Shown here in pieces: positions 48,635-57,571 of a stretch of DNA of 64,000 nucleotides. This stretch comes from an uncultured Pseudomonadota bacterium (GTDB lineage Bacteria > Pseudomonadota > Alphaproteobacteria > Rs-D84). The notes below the pieces were generated by a model. The model was not told where the DNA came from and did no database searches. It was given only the letters and a program-made list of their open reading frames with translations. The position numbers and the translations under genes are program-made. The DNA lies in NCBI GenBank assembly GCA_947307295.1, contig CAMZIQ010000003.1, positions 1-64,000 on the forward strand, given 5' to 3'. Each line of letters starts with the position of its first letter. Within the stretch, counting starts at the first letter, position 1.

Positions 48635-49711
48635 ATGTCAGAAGCTAAAAGAATTATTTCAATAGATGCAATGGGCGGTGATTTAGCACCAACTGCTGTG
48701 TTTGGCGGTATGAATCAGTTTTTATACCAATATGGTGAAGACGGCGTGTTTTTCCGTGTTTTTGGACCGGAAAAGAAATTGCGCTCGTTATTAAAGAAAT
48801 TTCCACGTGTTGCGCGTAATTGTGAAATTATTAATGCAAACGAAGTAATTTCTGGAACTGATAAAGTTCGTGAAGTTATCCGTCATGCCCAAGATACTTC
48901 GATGTACATGGCGATAAAAGATGTCCGCGAAGGTAATTCGTCTGCGGTTGTATCTGCTGGGAATACTGGGGTTTTGATGGCTTTGTCAAAATTGGCATTA
49001 AAGACAGTTGATGGTATTTCGCGTCCTGCGATAACGACTATGTTGCCATCTGGAAACGGTGATACACGTGTTGTGGGGTTGGATTTGGGTGCTAATGTTC
49101 AATGTGATGCTGAAATATTATTTGATTTTGCTATTCTTGGTAGTGTTTATGCCGAAATCATCGGCGGTATGGAACGCCCACGTGTTGGTATTTTAAATAT
49201 CGGCGAAGAAGAAACCAAGGGTGGCGAATCTTTGCAACGTTTAAACAAAGTATTAACAGAACATGCAGACGAATTGCCTTATGAATACATCGGATTTGTA
49301 GAGGGTAATGATGTCACCGCTGGAAATGTCCAAGTTGTCGTCACAGATGGCTTTACAGGCAATGTTATGTTAAAAACAGTAGAAGGTACCGCAAAAATGA
49401 TTTCTCGCATTGTAAAGGCAAATTACAAGCGTTCTTTGATTGCGATATTGGGGACATTTTTCCTTATTCATTTGTTTAAAAGATTAAAGAATAAAATCGA
49501 CCCACGTTCTTATGCTGGCGCAGTATTTTTAGGATTAAATGGTTTTTCGATAAAAACTCATGGGAACAGCGATGCTTTGGCATGGTCGCATGCGCTGGAA
49601 TATGCGGCAAATCTGTGTAAATCAGATTTTTATGGTAAAATTCGCGAACGTACTAATTCTTTGTCAAAGATAAAAGAAGAAATAAAGACGTTAAAAGATA
49701 TCAAAGATTAA
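48635..49711 (+). CDS. plsX: Phosphate acyltransferase PlsX
   Basis: The 358-residue protein has the PlsX start ISIDAMGGDLAP and the conserved SAGNTGVLMALSKL, NIGEEETKG, and VVTDGFTGNVMLKTVEG. It converts acyl-ACP to acyl-phosphate for phospholipid synthesis. The start at 48635 is required by the conserved N-terminus but has no visible Shine-Dalgarno sequence. fabH, its usual neighbour, is absent here; a GC-rich repeat follows. Confidence 0.95.
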   Translation: MSEAKRIISIDAMGGDLAPTAVFGGMNQFLYQYGEDGVFFRVFGPEKKLRSLLKKFPRVARNCEIINANEVISGTDKVREVIRHAQDTSMYMAIKDVREGNSSAVVSAGNTGVLMALSKLALKTVDGISRPAITTMLPSGNGDTRVVGLDLGANVQCDAEILFDFAILGSVYAEIIGGMERPRVGILNIGEEETKGGESLQRLNKVLTEHADELPYEYIGFVEGNDVTAGNVQVVVTDGFTGNVMLKTVEGTAKMISRIVKANYKRSLIAILGTFFLIHLFKRLKNKIDPRSYAGAVFLGLNGFSIKTHGNSDALAWSHALEYAANLCKSDFYGKIRERTNSLSKIKEEIKTLKDIKD

Positions 49712-49724
49712 TTTTCCCGCTGTT

Positions 49725-49872
49725 GTTGCACCATACCATAATTCCCCCTTTGGAACCCGCACCACACTATAATTCCCCCTTTTGAGGGGGAGGGCCTGCA
49801 AGGCGGGGGAGGTTGATTCTCCCCCAGCATGGGGGAGTGCGGCGTGGCACCGCTTGCGGTGACGGACGGACG
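49725..49872. repeat. GC-rich hairpin repeat element (REP/MITE-like)
   Basis: This spacer is far richer in GC than its surroundings. It contains two copies of ATAATTCCCCCTTT and hairpins CCCCCT-TTTG-AGGGGG (49775-49790), CTCCCCC-AGCAT-GGGGGAG (49819-49837) and ACCGC-TT-GCGGT (49849-49860). Such multi-hairpin units are usually present in many genome copies. No frame looks coding. Confidence 0.65.
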
Positions 49873-49930
49873 GAGTTGGGTTGTTGACACCAAGACTGGA
49901 AATCAAAGATATATTTATTTGTTTAAACAA

Positions 49931-49956
49931 AAAAAGCGTTGTTTCCAACGCTTTTT
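49931..49956. terminator. Bidirectional terminator of the Cys-rich protein gene
   Basis: AAAAAGCGTT/AACGCTTTTT with a 6-nt loop is flanked by A and T runs on both sides. Confidence 0.9.
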
Positions 49957-49969
49957 TGTTTTTTCTCTA

Positions 49970-52618
49970 TTACGGATTAGTATTGCTTGTCGTACGAATA
50001 CATGCCCATCTCATTTCATATGTCGTGGTAACGTCTTTTATTGTATAAGCTGTATAACCGGATGGGCAAGAACATCTAGCCACACGACCACCAGTAGATT
50101 CTGTTAGAACAAAGTCATCATTATTGTGGTTATACGGATGTTCAACATTTTCGGTTTCGTCACTGCTTTCATCATACTCGTAAACAGGTACCGTAGGACA
50201 TGGTTTACATTCTGTCTTGTATCCATTTGTTCCAGGTAACAAAGTTCCATCACCAATACCGTCATCATACAGATAATAACCCGCAGGACATGTCTGTAAA
50301 ACACTGGCAACCCAGTCGGTCATTGCACGCAATGTCAATTTCACACCGTCTTTGACATGGTATCCGCCAACAGACATACATGTCGTGATTTCATAAGCAC
50401 ATGCATTCACAGCAGTCTTGGACGCAGTAGATGAAGTATTTGATTCTTCATATCCATTTGTAGACAAACAAGATTGAACATCAGACCGACATCCTTCGGC
50501 ATAATCTGTCAAGATTTCATCTTGTTTAACCTTAATCTTAGCAAGGGTGTTAACCAGATATTGACGAACAACTTCATTCGAAGGTATATACGTTTTGTTT
50601 GTTTTCTTGGTGTTGAAAGTATAATCTTGGCATTGTTTCATAACAGAAGCACACATACCATGTACTTTGTCGTCTTTATCAATATAACCAATCTTTTGTA
50701 ATAAATACAAAGCCATGTTGTCTGTTGTCGAAGAATCTTTTAAACTGGTATAAGATTTTCCCCAAACACTCAAAGCATCATCAATGTATCCACCCAGGTT
50801 TTCTTGTGAACCAGCACTCCACGCATTTTTGTCTGTTTTGGATATATCAACTGTTGAACCACTAATTTCGATATCGTCATAATTCCATGTAGAATACAGA
50901 TTGTACATACCACCACTTATCCAATTATCAATGGTTTCGCAGTTGGATTCTCCGTATACATTACAATCACAGCAATCTAAAATAGCCTGTTGGGCTTCTG
51001 TGATATTAGACAGGCTAGAAAGTGAGGAACAGGTTTCACCAAGGATATTATAATCACTACCTGTGTTACAAGATTTACAATGTTCTGAACATAATTGCGT
51101 ATTCGTTCTTGCTTGGCCGCCAGAAACACCAGGTGTTCCGCCCTTTACAATTTCGCCATTAGCCAAATATTTTCCGGTTGGGTCCAAACATAATTCGTAA
51201 TCAGAACCGCAAACATATTCATCTTGCATACAAGAATCAATAGCCGCGACACAACCACGCAAATCGTATGAATTTCTGTTTTGTGCCAACAGCAAACGTG
51301 CCTGTTGCAAGATATTTTTTGCGTTCGTCACATTGTTTTTCATTTCCGTGTTGGCTTCGTTCAAACTGCGTTCATAAGCAACGCATTGTTTGTCGATTTC
51401 CAAATCATAAGAATTTGTAATTACGTTTGCATCTATACCCTGAGCCACACAGGAATTCAACACAGATGTTTTGCAACGATTTGCAGCAGTTTTATATAAT
51501 TGTTCACCGCGTTGATTAGATACGCTGTTTGTGTTTATCCCTGTATTTCCCAAAAATGAATTCAAATCAAACCCAGATGTGAAATCAGCCGACAACAATC
51601 CATTTAAATCTAATGAAATCCCGCTGGTTGTAGCATAAGAAGATGCATTTGGCGTAGAAACATCAACCAGTTTCTTTTTCAAAGCATCCAAACTGTTCTT
51701 TAACTGAGAAGAATCAGAATTGCTTTTCATCGCCAGTTCTGCTTCGGTTTCTGTGAACAATGATTCTATTTGAGAACCAGTCAAACCAATGTATTTAATC
51801 TTTTGAACAACATCTTGGAAATCTTCTGTTGCCTGAGCCAATGCTGTTTCGGTTTTTTCATAATTTTTCAAATTTTTAGAACAAGAACAACGTCCCTGAT
51901 TATCGTCCAAAACATTACAATAATTATCCATACATGCAGCATATTGAGCCTTGCAATAATCGGTCAATTCAGCCAACGCAGACAAATTATTTGTCGTTGT
52001 GGAAATGTCTTCTTGGGTAATAACAGTTGTTGGTGTTGGGGCTGTTGCCGTTGCACTAGATACACGGGCGGTCGCACGACGATTAGTTGACCCACGAGAT
52101 AAATACAACGCGTTGCCAGAATCATTTAATTGTGAAGAACTGGTAGAAATGCCCCTGTTAACAACAGGCATTACAGAATTGTTATATGTTCCAACACGTG
52201 CCACAGTTGCCCTGGTCCCTTGGGCGTTACGAGAAGTCACATTTTGACGAGATGCCCTGGATGATGCAGCCCTGCTGACAACATTGGTTGTTTTTGCCGT
52301 ACGAGCAGTTGTCCCACGATTTGAAGATGCCGTGTTCCTTGGCGAAGAAGCAATTGCACGCGAAGAAGAATTTGTACGAGATGAAGCGTTTGTCCCAGAT
52401 GATACCGCGCGCGATGCAGCCGTTGAACGATTGATGTTTGTCCGTTGAACAACATTTTGTTTAGCAGCGGTTTCTGTTTCTGCTTCGCCAGCATTAACAT
52501 CTTCGGCATCAATCATGTCGTCTGTATATTCGACAATTTCGTCATAATAAACCGGTGCAACCTCTGCAAAAGCGGGCAAAACCAGCAAACTACTTAATAC
52601 AGTGATAAATCTTTTCAT
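49970..52618 (-). CDS. Secreted cysteine-rich protein of unknown family (882 residues, 32 Cys)
   Basis: I start it at 52618 (MKRFITVLSSLLVLPAFA, signal peptide) because AAGGAAGGA lies just upstream; a longer frame from GTG 52654 runs through that site. Residues about 40-190 are Ser/Arg/Ala/Thr-rich and probably unstructured. The rest carries 32 cysteines by my count, many as C-x6-C pairs (CKAQYAAC, CVAAIDSC, CASVMKQC, CRSDVQSC, CAYEITTC), and ends with CPAGYY and CSCPSGY units like those of extracellular Cys-rich domains. Disulfide-stabilised periplasmic or surface location is likely; no known catalytic motif is visible. It is downstream of mraZ (81 bp). Confidence 0.85.
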   Translation of the reverse strand: MKRFITVLSSLLVLPAFAEVAPVYYDEIVEYTDDMIDAEDVNAGEAETETAAKQNVVQRTNINRSTAASRAVSSGTNASSRTNSSSRAIASSPRNTASSNRGTTARTAKTTNVVSRAASSRASRQNVTSRNAQGTRATVARVGTYNNSVMPVVNRGISTSSSQLNDSGNALYLSRGSTNRRATARVSSATATAPTPTTVITQEDISTTTNNLSALAELTDYCKAQYAACMDNYCNVLDDNQGRCSCSKNLKNYEKTETALAQATEDFQDVVQKIKYIGLTGSQIESLFTETEAELAMKSNSDSSQLKNSLDALKKKLVDVSTPNASSYATTSGISLDLNGLLSADFTSGFDLNSFLGNTGINTNSVSNQRGEQLYKTAANRCKTSVLNSCVAQGIDANVITNSYDLEIDKQCVAYERSLNEANTEMKNNVTNAKNILQQARLLLAQNRNSYDLRGCVAAIDSCMQDEYVCGSDYELCLDPTGKYLANGEIVKGGTPGVSGGQARTNTQLCSEHCKSCNTGSDYNILGETCSSLSSLSNITEAQQAILDCCDCNVYGESNCETIDNWISGGMYNLYSTWNYDDIEISGSTVDISKTDKNAWSAGSQENLGGYIDDALSVWGKSYTSLKDSSTTDNMALYLLQKIGYIDKDDKVHGMCASVMKQCQDYTFNTKKTNKTYIPSNEVVRQYLVNTLAKIKVKQDEILTDYAEGCRSDVQSCLSTNGYEESNTSSTASKTAVNACAYEITTCMSVGGYHVKDGVKLTLRAMTDWVASVLQTCPAGYYLYDDGIGDGTLLPGTNGYKTECKPCPTVPVYEYDESSDETENVEHPYNHNNDDFVLTESTGGRVARCSCPSGYTAYTIKDVTTTYEMRWACIRTTSNTNP

Positions 52619-52699
52619 CTCGAGACATCCTTCCTTTTGAAATAATTTTATCACAAAGGTGATTTTTTTACAAGCATAAAAAATTGATAAAATACAAAT

Positions 52700-53149
52700 T
52701 TATTCGCCAATTTTTAAATTTGGACGAGCCTTTCTTAAGTTTGATAGTGAAGTTTTTTGCGCGTTAACAAAATCAGACGGATTCCATATTTGAAAACTGT
52801 TGCCACGACCAACAAACAAAGCAGTATCGTGTATGTTTGCGTGTTTTAACAAATCTTCTGGGATAATAATGCGCCCAGTCACATCAAACATCAATGGTCG
52901 AGCATCTGCAAAAAGCATAGCAGTCAAATCGTCCAATTCATTGTCAAATATACCCATTTTATCAGCCGCATTAGCCATCTTTTCCATGCGAGACATAGAC
53001 AGCCCTTCGATACAGTTGTGGGTAAAAGAACGATAAAGAACAACACCAGGAAAATTTTCGTTGCTTAACGAAGAACGAAAGGCAGCCGGTACAGAAATAC
53101 GTCCCTTAGTATCCAAACGATTTTCATAAGAAGAAAGAAACAGACCCAT
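52700..53149 (-). CDS. mraZ: Transcriptional regulator MraZ
   Basis: The 149-residue protein has two SpoVT/AbrB-like repeats with the family motifs: DTKGRISVPAAFR and DVTGRIIIPEDLLKHANI. MraZ usually begins the dcw division cluster and represses it. Here rsmH and the fts/mur genes do not follow; the next gene in its direction is the secreted Cys-rich protein. A good promoter lies upstream (53193-53221). Confidence 0.95.
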   Translation of the reverse strand: MGLFLSSYENRLDTKGRISVPAAFRSSLSNENFPGVVLYRSFTHNCIEGLSMSRMEKMANAADKMGIFDNELDDLTAMLFADARPLMFDVTGRIIIPEDLLKHANIHDTALFVGRGNSFQIWNPSDFVNAQKTSLSNLRKARPNLKIGE

Positions 53150-53192
53150 TTTTTACCCGATTTTTGTTGTTGCCTTAGGTTCTTCAGATGGC

Positions 53193-53221
53193 AATTTAGC
53201 AAATGTTTTTATGGTTGTCAA
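53193..53221 (-). promoter_or_regulatory. Promoter of mraZ
   Basis: On the reverse strand TTGACA (53221-53216) and TAAATT (53198-53193) are 17 bp apart, about 45 bp before the mraZ start. I see no GTGGG-type triple repeat as reported for MraZ operators. Confidence 0.6.
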
Positions 53222-53313
53222 TGACAAATAATAATTATTTTATGGGATTTTATGGTCTGATATAGTAAAAACCGGGATTTTTTAAATAAAATGCAAATAT
53301 TTAATTTTTATGC

Positions 53314-53343
53314 TTGACCAACGATTCGTTTTTGTTCTAAGAT
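53314..53343 (+). promoter_or_regulatory. Promoter of the 53518 gene
   Basis: TTGACC (53314-53319) and TAAGAT (53338-53343) are 18 bp apart. The leader to 53517 is A-rich, about 170 nt, and has a very strong AAAGGAGG site; nothing else stands out. The span 53150-53517 has no gene. Confidence 0.5.
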
Positions 53344-53517
53344 GCTTGTATAGACAAAGGGGAAACAAGTTAAAAGTGCCAGAAATCTGAATAAAAGCGG
53401 AAATCTGGGAAAGTTTAAAAAATGGAAAAAAATAAAAATAATATTTTGTAAATACATCAGTAAATACAAAAAATTTATTTTTTTCTTACAAAAATAAAAA
53501 GGAAAGGAGGAAAAAAC

Positions 53518-53853
53518 ATGCCAAAAAACATCAAAGAGATTATGATTGCTCTGAATAAGGTTTTGACAACAACGGTATGGGTTAATGCAGACCGTCAAAT
53601 CGTATCATTAAGCGATGAATTGCATATTGGAAAAAATAATGCACCACGCTCTATTGAAGATTTGTCACGCGCCGCATTAATTGGCGCGTATGTTTCATTA
53701 CAAATCAGAACTGACAATTTTGATGTAGCTGCCGAAACTTTGGAAACATCTGATTTAGCATTGCGTGTCAAAGAAATGGTTTTTGCAGAAGCGAAAAAAA
53801 TCATGGATGCAGATGACGCAGAAGGAAAGTCTACAAATCGCATGGCTGCATAA
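53518..53853 (+). CDS. Uncharacterised 111-residue protein
   Basis: The product is soluble and helical (MPKNIKEIMIALNKVLTTT...; RSIEDLSRAALIGAYVSLQI; LALRVKEMVFAEAKKIMD). It has no signal peptide and no known motif. The strong ribosome binding site (AAAGGAGG) and a promoter with a good terminator on both sides suggest a highly expressed single-gene unit. Confidence 0.75.
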   Translation: MPKNIKEIMIALNKVLTTTVWVNADRQIVSLSDELHIGKNNAPRSIEDLSRAALIGAYVSLQIRTDNFDVAAETLETSDLALRVKEMVFAEAKKIMDADDAEGKSTNRMAA

Positions 53854-53857
53854 AAGT

Positions 53858-53918
53858 TTCCGCTATAGCGGAAGGAAGGGAGCCCCACCACAGATTATTT
53901 CTGTGGTGGACTTTTTTT
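53858..53918 (+). terminator. Terminator after the 53518 gene
   Basis: CCACCACAGA/TCTGTGGTGG (53885-53909, 5-nt loop) is followed by seven Ts. An additional perfect palindrome TTCCGCTATAGCGGAA lies just before it (53858-53873). Confidence 0.85.
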
Positions 53919-54223
53919 TATCGTCCGTAATTTAACATGCGGACATCATCAAATTCTGGGTGTCGCATGAAAATTTCAGAAATATATGGGCATATAGATA
54001 TGATTTTGCGATGTTGTGCCCGCGCCATAGAGATAATTTCTTGAACCAGATACAATTCAATTTCATCTGTCGGATAATTTGAATCAATTTCCGCATCAGA
54101 AATAATAATTTTATCTTTGCCTGTGCGAACAAAAAACAAACTGCCGATACGTTTTCCTTTGCATATTGCATATATTCGACAACCATTATCTTCGATTTGA
54201 AAATTTAAATCATTTTTTTTCAT
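53918..54223 (-). CDS. Small GNAT-like protein (YjdJ/Acetyltransf_CG type)
   Basis: The 101-residue protein resembles the short GNAT class: a beta-rich start (FQIEDNGCRIYAICKGKRIGSLFF), IELYLVQEIISMARAQHRKIISICPYISEIFMRHPEFDD. The CPYIxxFxxRHPEF stretch is the family's C-terminal signature, but the acetyl-CoA loop (R/Q-x-x-G-x-G/A) is not clear. The acyl acceptor is unknown; activity is uncertain. Confidence 0.6.
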   Translation of the reverse strand: MKKNDLNFQIEDNGCRIYAICKGKRIGSLFFVRTGKDKIIISDAEIDSNYPTDEIELYLVQEIISMARAQHRKIISICPYISEIFMRHPEFDDVRMLNYGR

Positions 54224-54292
54224 AAAAAAATCCTGTGTATTTGATTTTCAATATATCACAGGATTATGTTTAAACTATAAGATTGATTTCTT

Positions 54293-55222
54293 TTACAACA
54301 AATCAAAGTTTTTGCGGATGATTTTCGCACTTTTACGCAAAGCATTTGATTCTGCAGAGTTCATCTTAGGGCGTAAATTCATTGATACGCCATTTACCCC
54401 GATTATTCGTGGCAAAGACATTGCTACTGCGTTTTTACCAACACCATCAACAATGGACGTAGTTAGTATTCTTTTTTCGTCATGAACTATTGCGTATAAT
54501 AAATCTGCAACAGCAGCACCAATACCATCCCATGTTGCGCCACGTCCTTGGATAATTTCATATGCAGCATTTTTCACACGATGTTCAATAGTGTTGCGTG
54601 TAGTTTGTGGTAAAGATATTTTTGCTTGCTTGCAAAAATCATCCAAAGCAATTCCACCAACATAAACCGAAGACCAATTTACAACAGAAGAATCACCGTG
54701 TTCGCCTAATACATAAGATGAGATTGAACGAGTTGATACGCCCAGTTGTCTTGATAAAATAATTTTCAAACGTGCTGAATCTAGCATAGTTCCGGTGCCT
54801 ATAACACGATTCGCTGGCAACTTAGATAATTTTTGTGCCAACATAACCATAACGTCCAAAGGATTAGTGACGATGATGATTTTTACATTTTTGTTATCTA
54901 CATTTGCCATAACGCGTGGGATAATATCAGATATAACTTCTGCATTTTTATGCAACAAATCCATACGCGTTTCACCAGGCTTTTGATTAGCGCCCGCTGC
55001 AACGATAACTACGTCAGAATTTTTAATTGGACGATAAGTACTTACTGCTGTGATTTTAATATCATAAGAAAATGCGGACGCATGTCCCAAATCTTCAGCA
55101 GCAGCGCGTGCGCGAATACCATCACGGTCAAACAAAACTATTTCATGTGCCAGACCTGTATTTTTTACAGCGGTTGCCACAGCACTTCCCACAGACCCTA
55201 CACCTATAATTGCTATTTTCAT
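54293..55222 (-). CDS. ldh: L-lactate dehydrogenase
   Basis: The 309-residue protein has the Rossmann motif GVGSVG, the LDH-specific AGANQKPGETR (Gln/Arg pair that separates LDH from malate dehydrogenase), the catalytic VLGEHGDSS histidine, and RVIGTGTMLDSAR. It reduces pyruvate to lactate with NADH, so the cell can ferment. Fructose-bisphosphate sensitivity cannot be told. Confidence 0.95.
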   Translation of the reverse strand: MKIAIIGVGSVGSAVATAVKNTGLAHEIVLFDRDGIRARAAAEDLGHASAFSYDIKITAVSTYRPIKNSDVVIVAAGANQKPGETRMDLLHKNAEVISDIIPRVMANVDNKNVKIIIVTNPLDVMVMLAQKLSKLPANRVIGTGTMLDSARLKIILSRQLGVSTRSISSYVLGEHGDSSVVNWSSVYVGGIALDDFCKQAKISLPQTTRNTIEHRVKNAAYEIIQGRGATWDGIGAAVADLLYAIVHDEKRILTTSIVDGVGKNAVAMSLPRIIGVNGVSMNLRPKMNSAESNALRKSAKIIRKNFDLL

Positions 55223-55323
55223 AAATCTCTCCTGTTAATCAGGATAATTATATCATAAAAAGTATTTGATAAAAACATTTATATTTTGCTAAGATTCCCA
55301 CCGATAAAAAAAGGAAATAAAAA

Positions 55324-56070
55324 ATGAAAAAGATTTTATGTTTTGGGGTCGTTAGTAAAAAATATAAAAACGCGCTGGAAATCGCGCAACAACAATGTCC
55401 AGAAATTATCGGCTGGGAACCTGCGCCAGAAACAGATGAATTGCCAAATGAAAATGCAGAATTAATTTTGATGAAATGCGATATTCATAGTGATGATTTT
55501 TTAAAACGTGTAATTGCTATTAATAAAAAATTGATGAATGGTGAAAAATTTTATTTAACCCATTGCGGAATATTTTTTGATAAATCGGGTTTGCGTCCAC
55601 CATTTATTTTGACTGATGCAGCGTGTATTCCATACCCTGATGAAACGCAGTTAACGCACATTGTGAATAATGCAGTAAAATTGTATGCTCGGGTTTTTGA
55701 TAAAGAACACGCGCCATTTATATCATTGATTTCAGCAGGTGGTGATACGAATACCAAAATAGCACCACTTTTTCATTCGTGGTATGCAGAACATAAAAAT
55801 AATTTTCCAAAAGATATGTTGCGCATAGAACAATTAGATGTTGCGCTGGATAAAGATATCCGACATGAAAAACATTTAACAGGGGAAATTGCAAATATAG
55901 TTGTTGTGGATAATATTAACACAGGCAACGCAATATTCAAATCTTTGTCTGTATTGGGTAATTGGGAACCAGCGTGTTTTTTAATGGGCGCAAAAAATAC
56001 AATTATATTAAATTCGCGTGGCGCAACAGAAAACGCTTTGGTAAAAAATATTGTTTTGGGTTGTAAATAA
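55324..56070 (+). CDS. Pta/Ptb-like (phosphate acyltransferase-fold) protein
   Basis: The 248-residue product is shorter than Pta (about 330) but ends in a region resembling the family: NIVVVDNINTGNAIFKSLSVLGNWEPACFLMGAKNTIILNSRGATENAL, matched by family pieces DNxNxGN, GAK and SRGA. The N-terminal half is divergent. It may be a reduced phosphotransacetylase/phosphate butyryltransferase or a paralogue of other function. It is divergent from ldh with 101 bp between them, so joint roles in fermentation are possible. Confidence 0.55.
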   Translation: MKKILCFGVVSKKYKNALEIAQQQCPEIIGWEPAPETDELPNENAELILMKCDIHSDDFLKRVIAINKKLMNGEKFYLTHCGIFFDKSGLRPPFILTDAACIPYPDETQLTHIVNNAVKLYARVFDKEHAPFISLISAGGDTNTKIAPLFHSWYAEHKNNFPKDMLRIEQLDVALDKDIRHEKHLTGEIANIVVVDNINTGNAIFKSLSVLGNWEPACFLMGAKNTIILNSRGATENALVKNIVLGCK

Positions 56071-56102
56071 AAAACACCGCCATAACGGCGGTGGTTGTTT
56101 TT
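56071..56102. terminator. Terminator between the Pta-like gene and proS
   Basis: CACCGCC/GGCGGTG with an ATAAC loop; a T-rich run follows on the forward strand. Confidence 0.75.
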
Positions 56103-56130
56103 ATCGCGGCTTTGCGTCAGCAAAGACGGA

Positions 56131-57567
56131 TTAATAAGATTTTGCAACGAATACAAATGTTGGATCTTTATCGTCCAGACATCTGCGACTGATTTTATAC
56201 TTTTCAATCAAGCCATCAAATTCTTCATTTGTAGTTAAATCATATTTAATACGGAAAAATCCAATTTTTCCAGATTCCAATGCTTTTTCCAATTCCGCCA
56301 AAGATGCTACATCTGTAATCATAGTTTTATTGCGTTTTTCAACGGCGACCAACATATCGTGTTGAATTGTATCCAACATATTTTTTGCATCGCTTATAAA
56401 GTGTTCAACAGATACAGTCGTTTTAGACGATTTGCCCAAATCACGACGCGTCACGGTCAAAGTATTTTCTTCCATTTCGCGTGCACCAATTTCAGCGCGC
56501 AAAGGTACACCGCGCTTAATCCATTTCCACATTTTATCTGGTGCGCGTGCATCAGTATCATCAACCAATACGCGAATACCCTTGCTACGTAATTGTTCAC
56601 CGATTTTATTTGCATAATCATTTAATTCTTTTTCGTTTTCTTCACGAGTGATTGGAATAACAACAATTTGATAAGGCGCAACAGCCGGTGGCAAAACCAA
56701 ACCATCATCATCTGAATGAGTCATAAATAAACCGCCCATCATACGAGTTGATGTACCCCAACTTGTTGTCCAACCATGTGTCAACTTGCCATCCGTTCCC
56801 AAATATTGAATACCAAAAGATTTTGCAAAGTGTTGACCCAAATCATGAGAAGTCCCGGCCTGTAAAGCTTTTCCGTCTTGCATAATTTGTTCGACTGTAT
56901 AGGTATGGTCAGCACCTGCAAATCTTTCTTCTGGTGTTTTTTCGCCCATGATAACAGGTATAGCCAAAACATTTGCCATATATTCAGCATACATTTTATG
57001 CATTTTGCGTGCATCTTCATTGGCTTCTTCATGTGTTGCAAAAACATTATGACCTTCTTGCCAATTAAATTCAGCAGTTCTTAAAAACAATCTTGGACGC
57101 ATTTCCCATCTCATAACATTAACCCATTGATTCAACTTTAATGGTAAATCACGATAAGATTGAACCCAGCGTGCCATTGCTTCACCAATAATAGTTTCAG
57201 ATGTTGGACGAATAACATAAGGTTCTGTTAATTTTGCTTCTGGGTCAGGTTGCAAAGAACCATCAATCATTTTCAATCTATAATGTGTGACAACAGCGGC
57301 TTCCTTGGCAAAGCCAGCGACATGTTCTGCTTCTTTGTTAAAGAAATTAATAGGTATCAATAATGGAAAATTAGCATTTAATACACCGCTGGCCTTGATA
57401 CGTTCATCCATTTCATCGCGCATTAATTCCCAAATAGCCCAACCATATGGTTTGATTGTCATACAACCGCGCACAGGTGAATTTTCAGCCAAATCAGCAG
57501 CGGTAATTAGATTTTGATACCATTCATTAAAATTTTCTTGTCTTGTTGGTGTAATTGCTGTTTTCAT
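56131..57567 (-). CDS. proS: Prolyl-tRNA synthetase, archaeal/eukaryotic-like type (ProS type 3)
   Basis: The 478-residue protein matches the archaeal/eukaryotic-like ProRS group: NFNEWYQNLITAADLAENSPVRGCM at the start, motif 2 as VMRWEMRPRLFLRTAEFNWQEGH, motif 3 as THSDDDGLVLPPAVAPYQIVVIP, and a C-terminus ending in Tyr (FVFVAKSY), as in this type. The anticodon-binding domain follows motif 3. All class II motifs look intact, so it should be active. It lies 4 bp after another proS in the same operon. Confidence 0.93.
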   Translation of the reverse strand: MKTAITPTRQENFNEWYQNLITAADLAENSPVRGCMTIKPYGWAIWELMRDEMDERIKASGVLNANFPLLIPINFFNKEAEHVAGFAKEAAVVTHYRLKMIDGSLQPDPEAKLTEPYVIRPTSETIIGEAMARWVQSYRDLPLKLNQWVNVMRWEMRPRLFLRTAEFNWQEGHNVFATHEEANEDARKMHKMYAEYMANVLAIPVIMGEKTPEERFAGADHTYTVEQIMQDGKALQAGTSHDLGQHFAKSFGIQYLGTDGKLTHGWTTSWGTSTRMMGGLFMTHSDDDGLVLPPAVAPYQIVVIPITREENEKELNDYANKIGEQLRSKGIRVLVDDTDARAPDKMWKWIKRGVPLRAEIGAREMEENTLTVTRRDLGKSSKTTVSVEHFISDAKNMLDTIQHDMLVAVEKRNKTMITDVASLAELEKALESGKIGFFRIKYDLTTNEEFDGLIEKYKISRRCLDDKDPTFVFVAKSY

Positions 57568-57571
57568 TTTT

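Noticed and set aside
49741..49948. Small reverse ORFs in the GC-rich spacer
   Set aside because: They arise from the hairpin repeat, have no ribosome binding sites and no plausible protein composition.
52999..53149. Idea that mraZ is a pseudogene because the dcw genes are missing
   Set aside because: Both AbrB-like repeats are intact and a good promoter is present.
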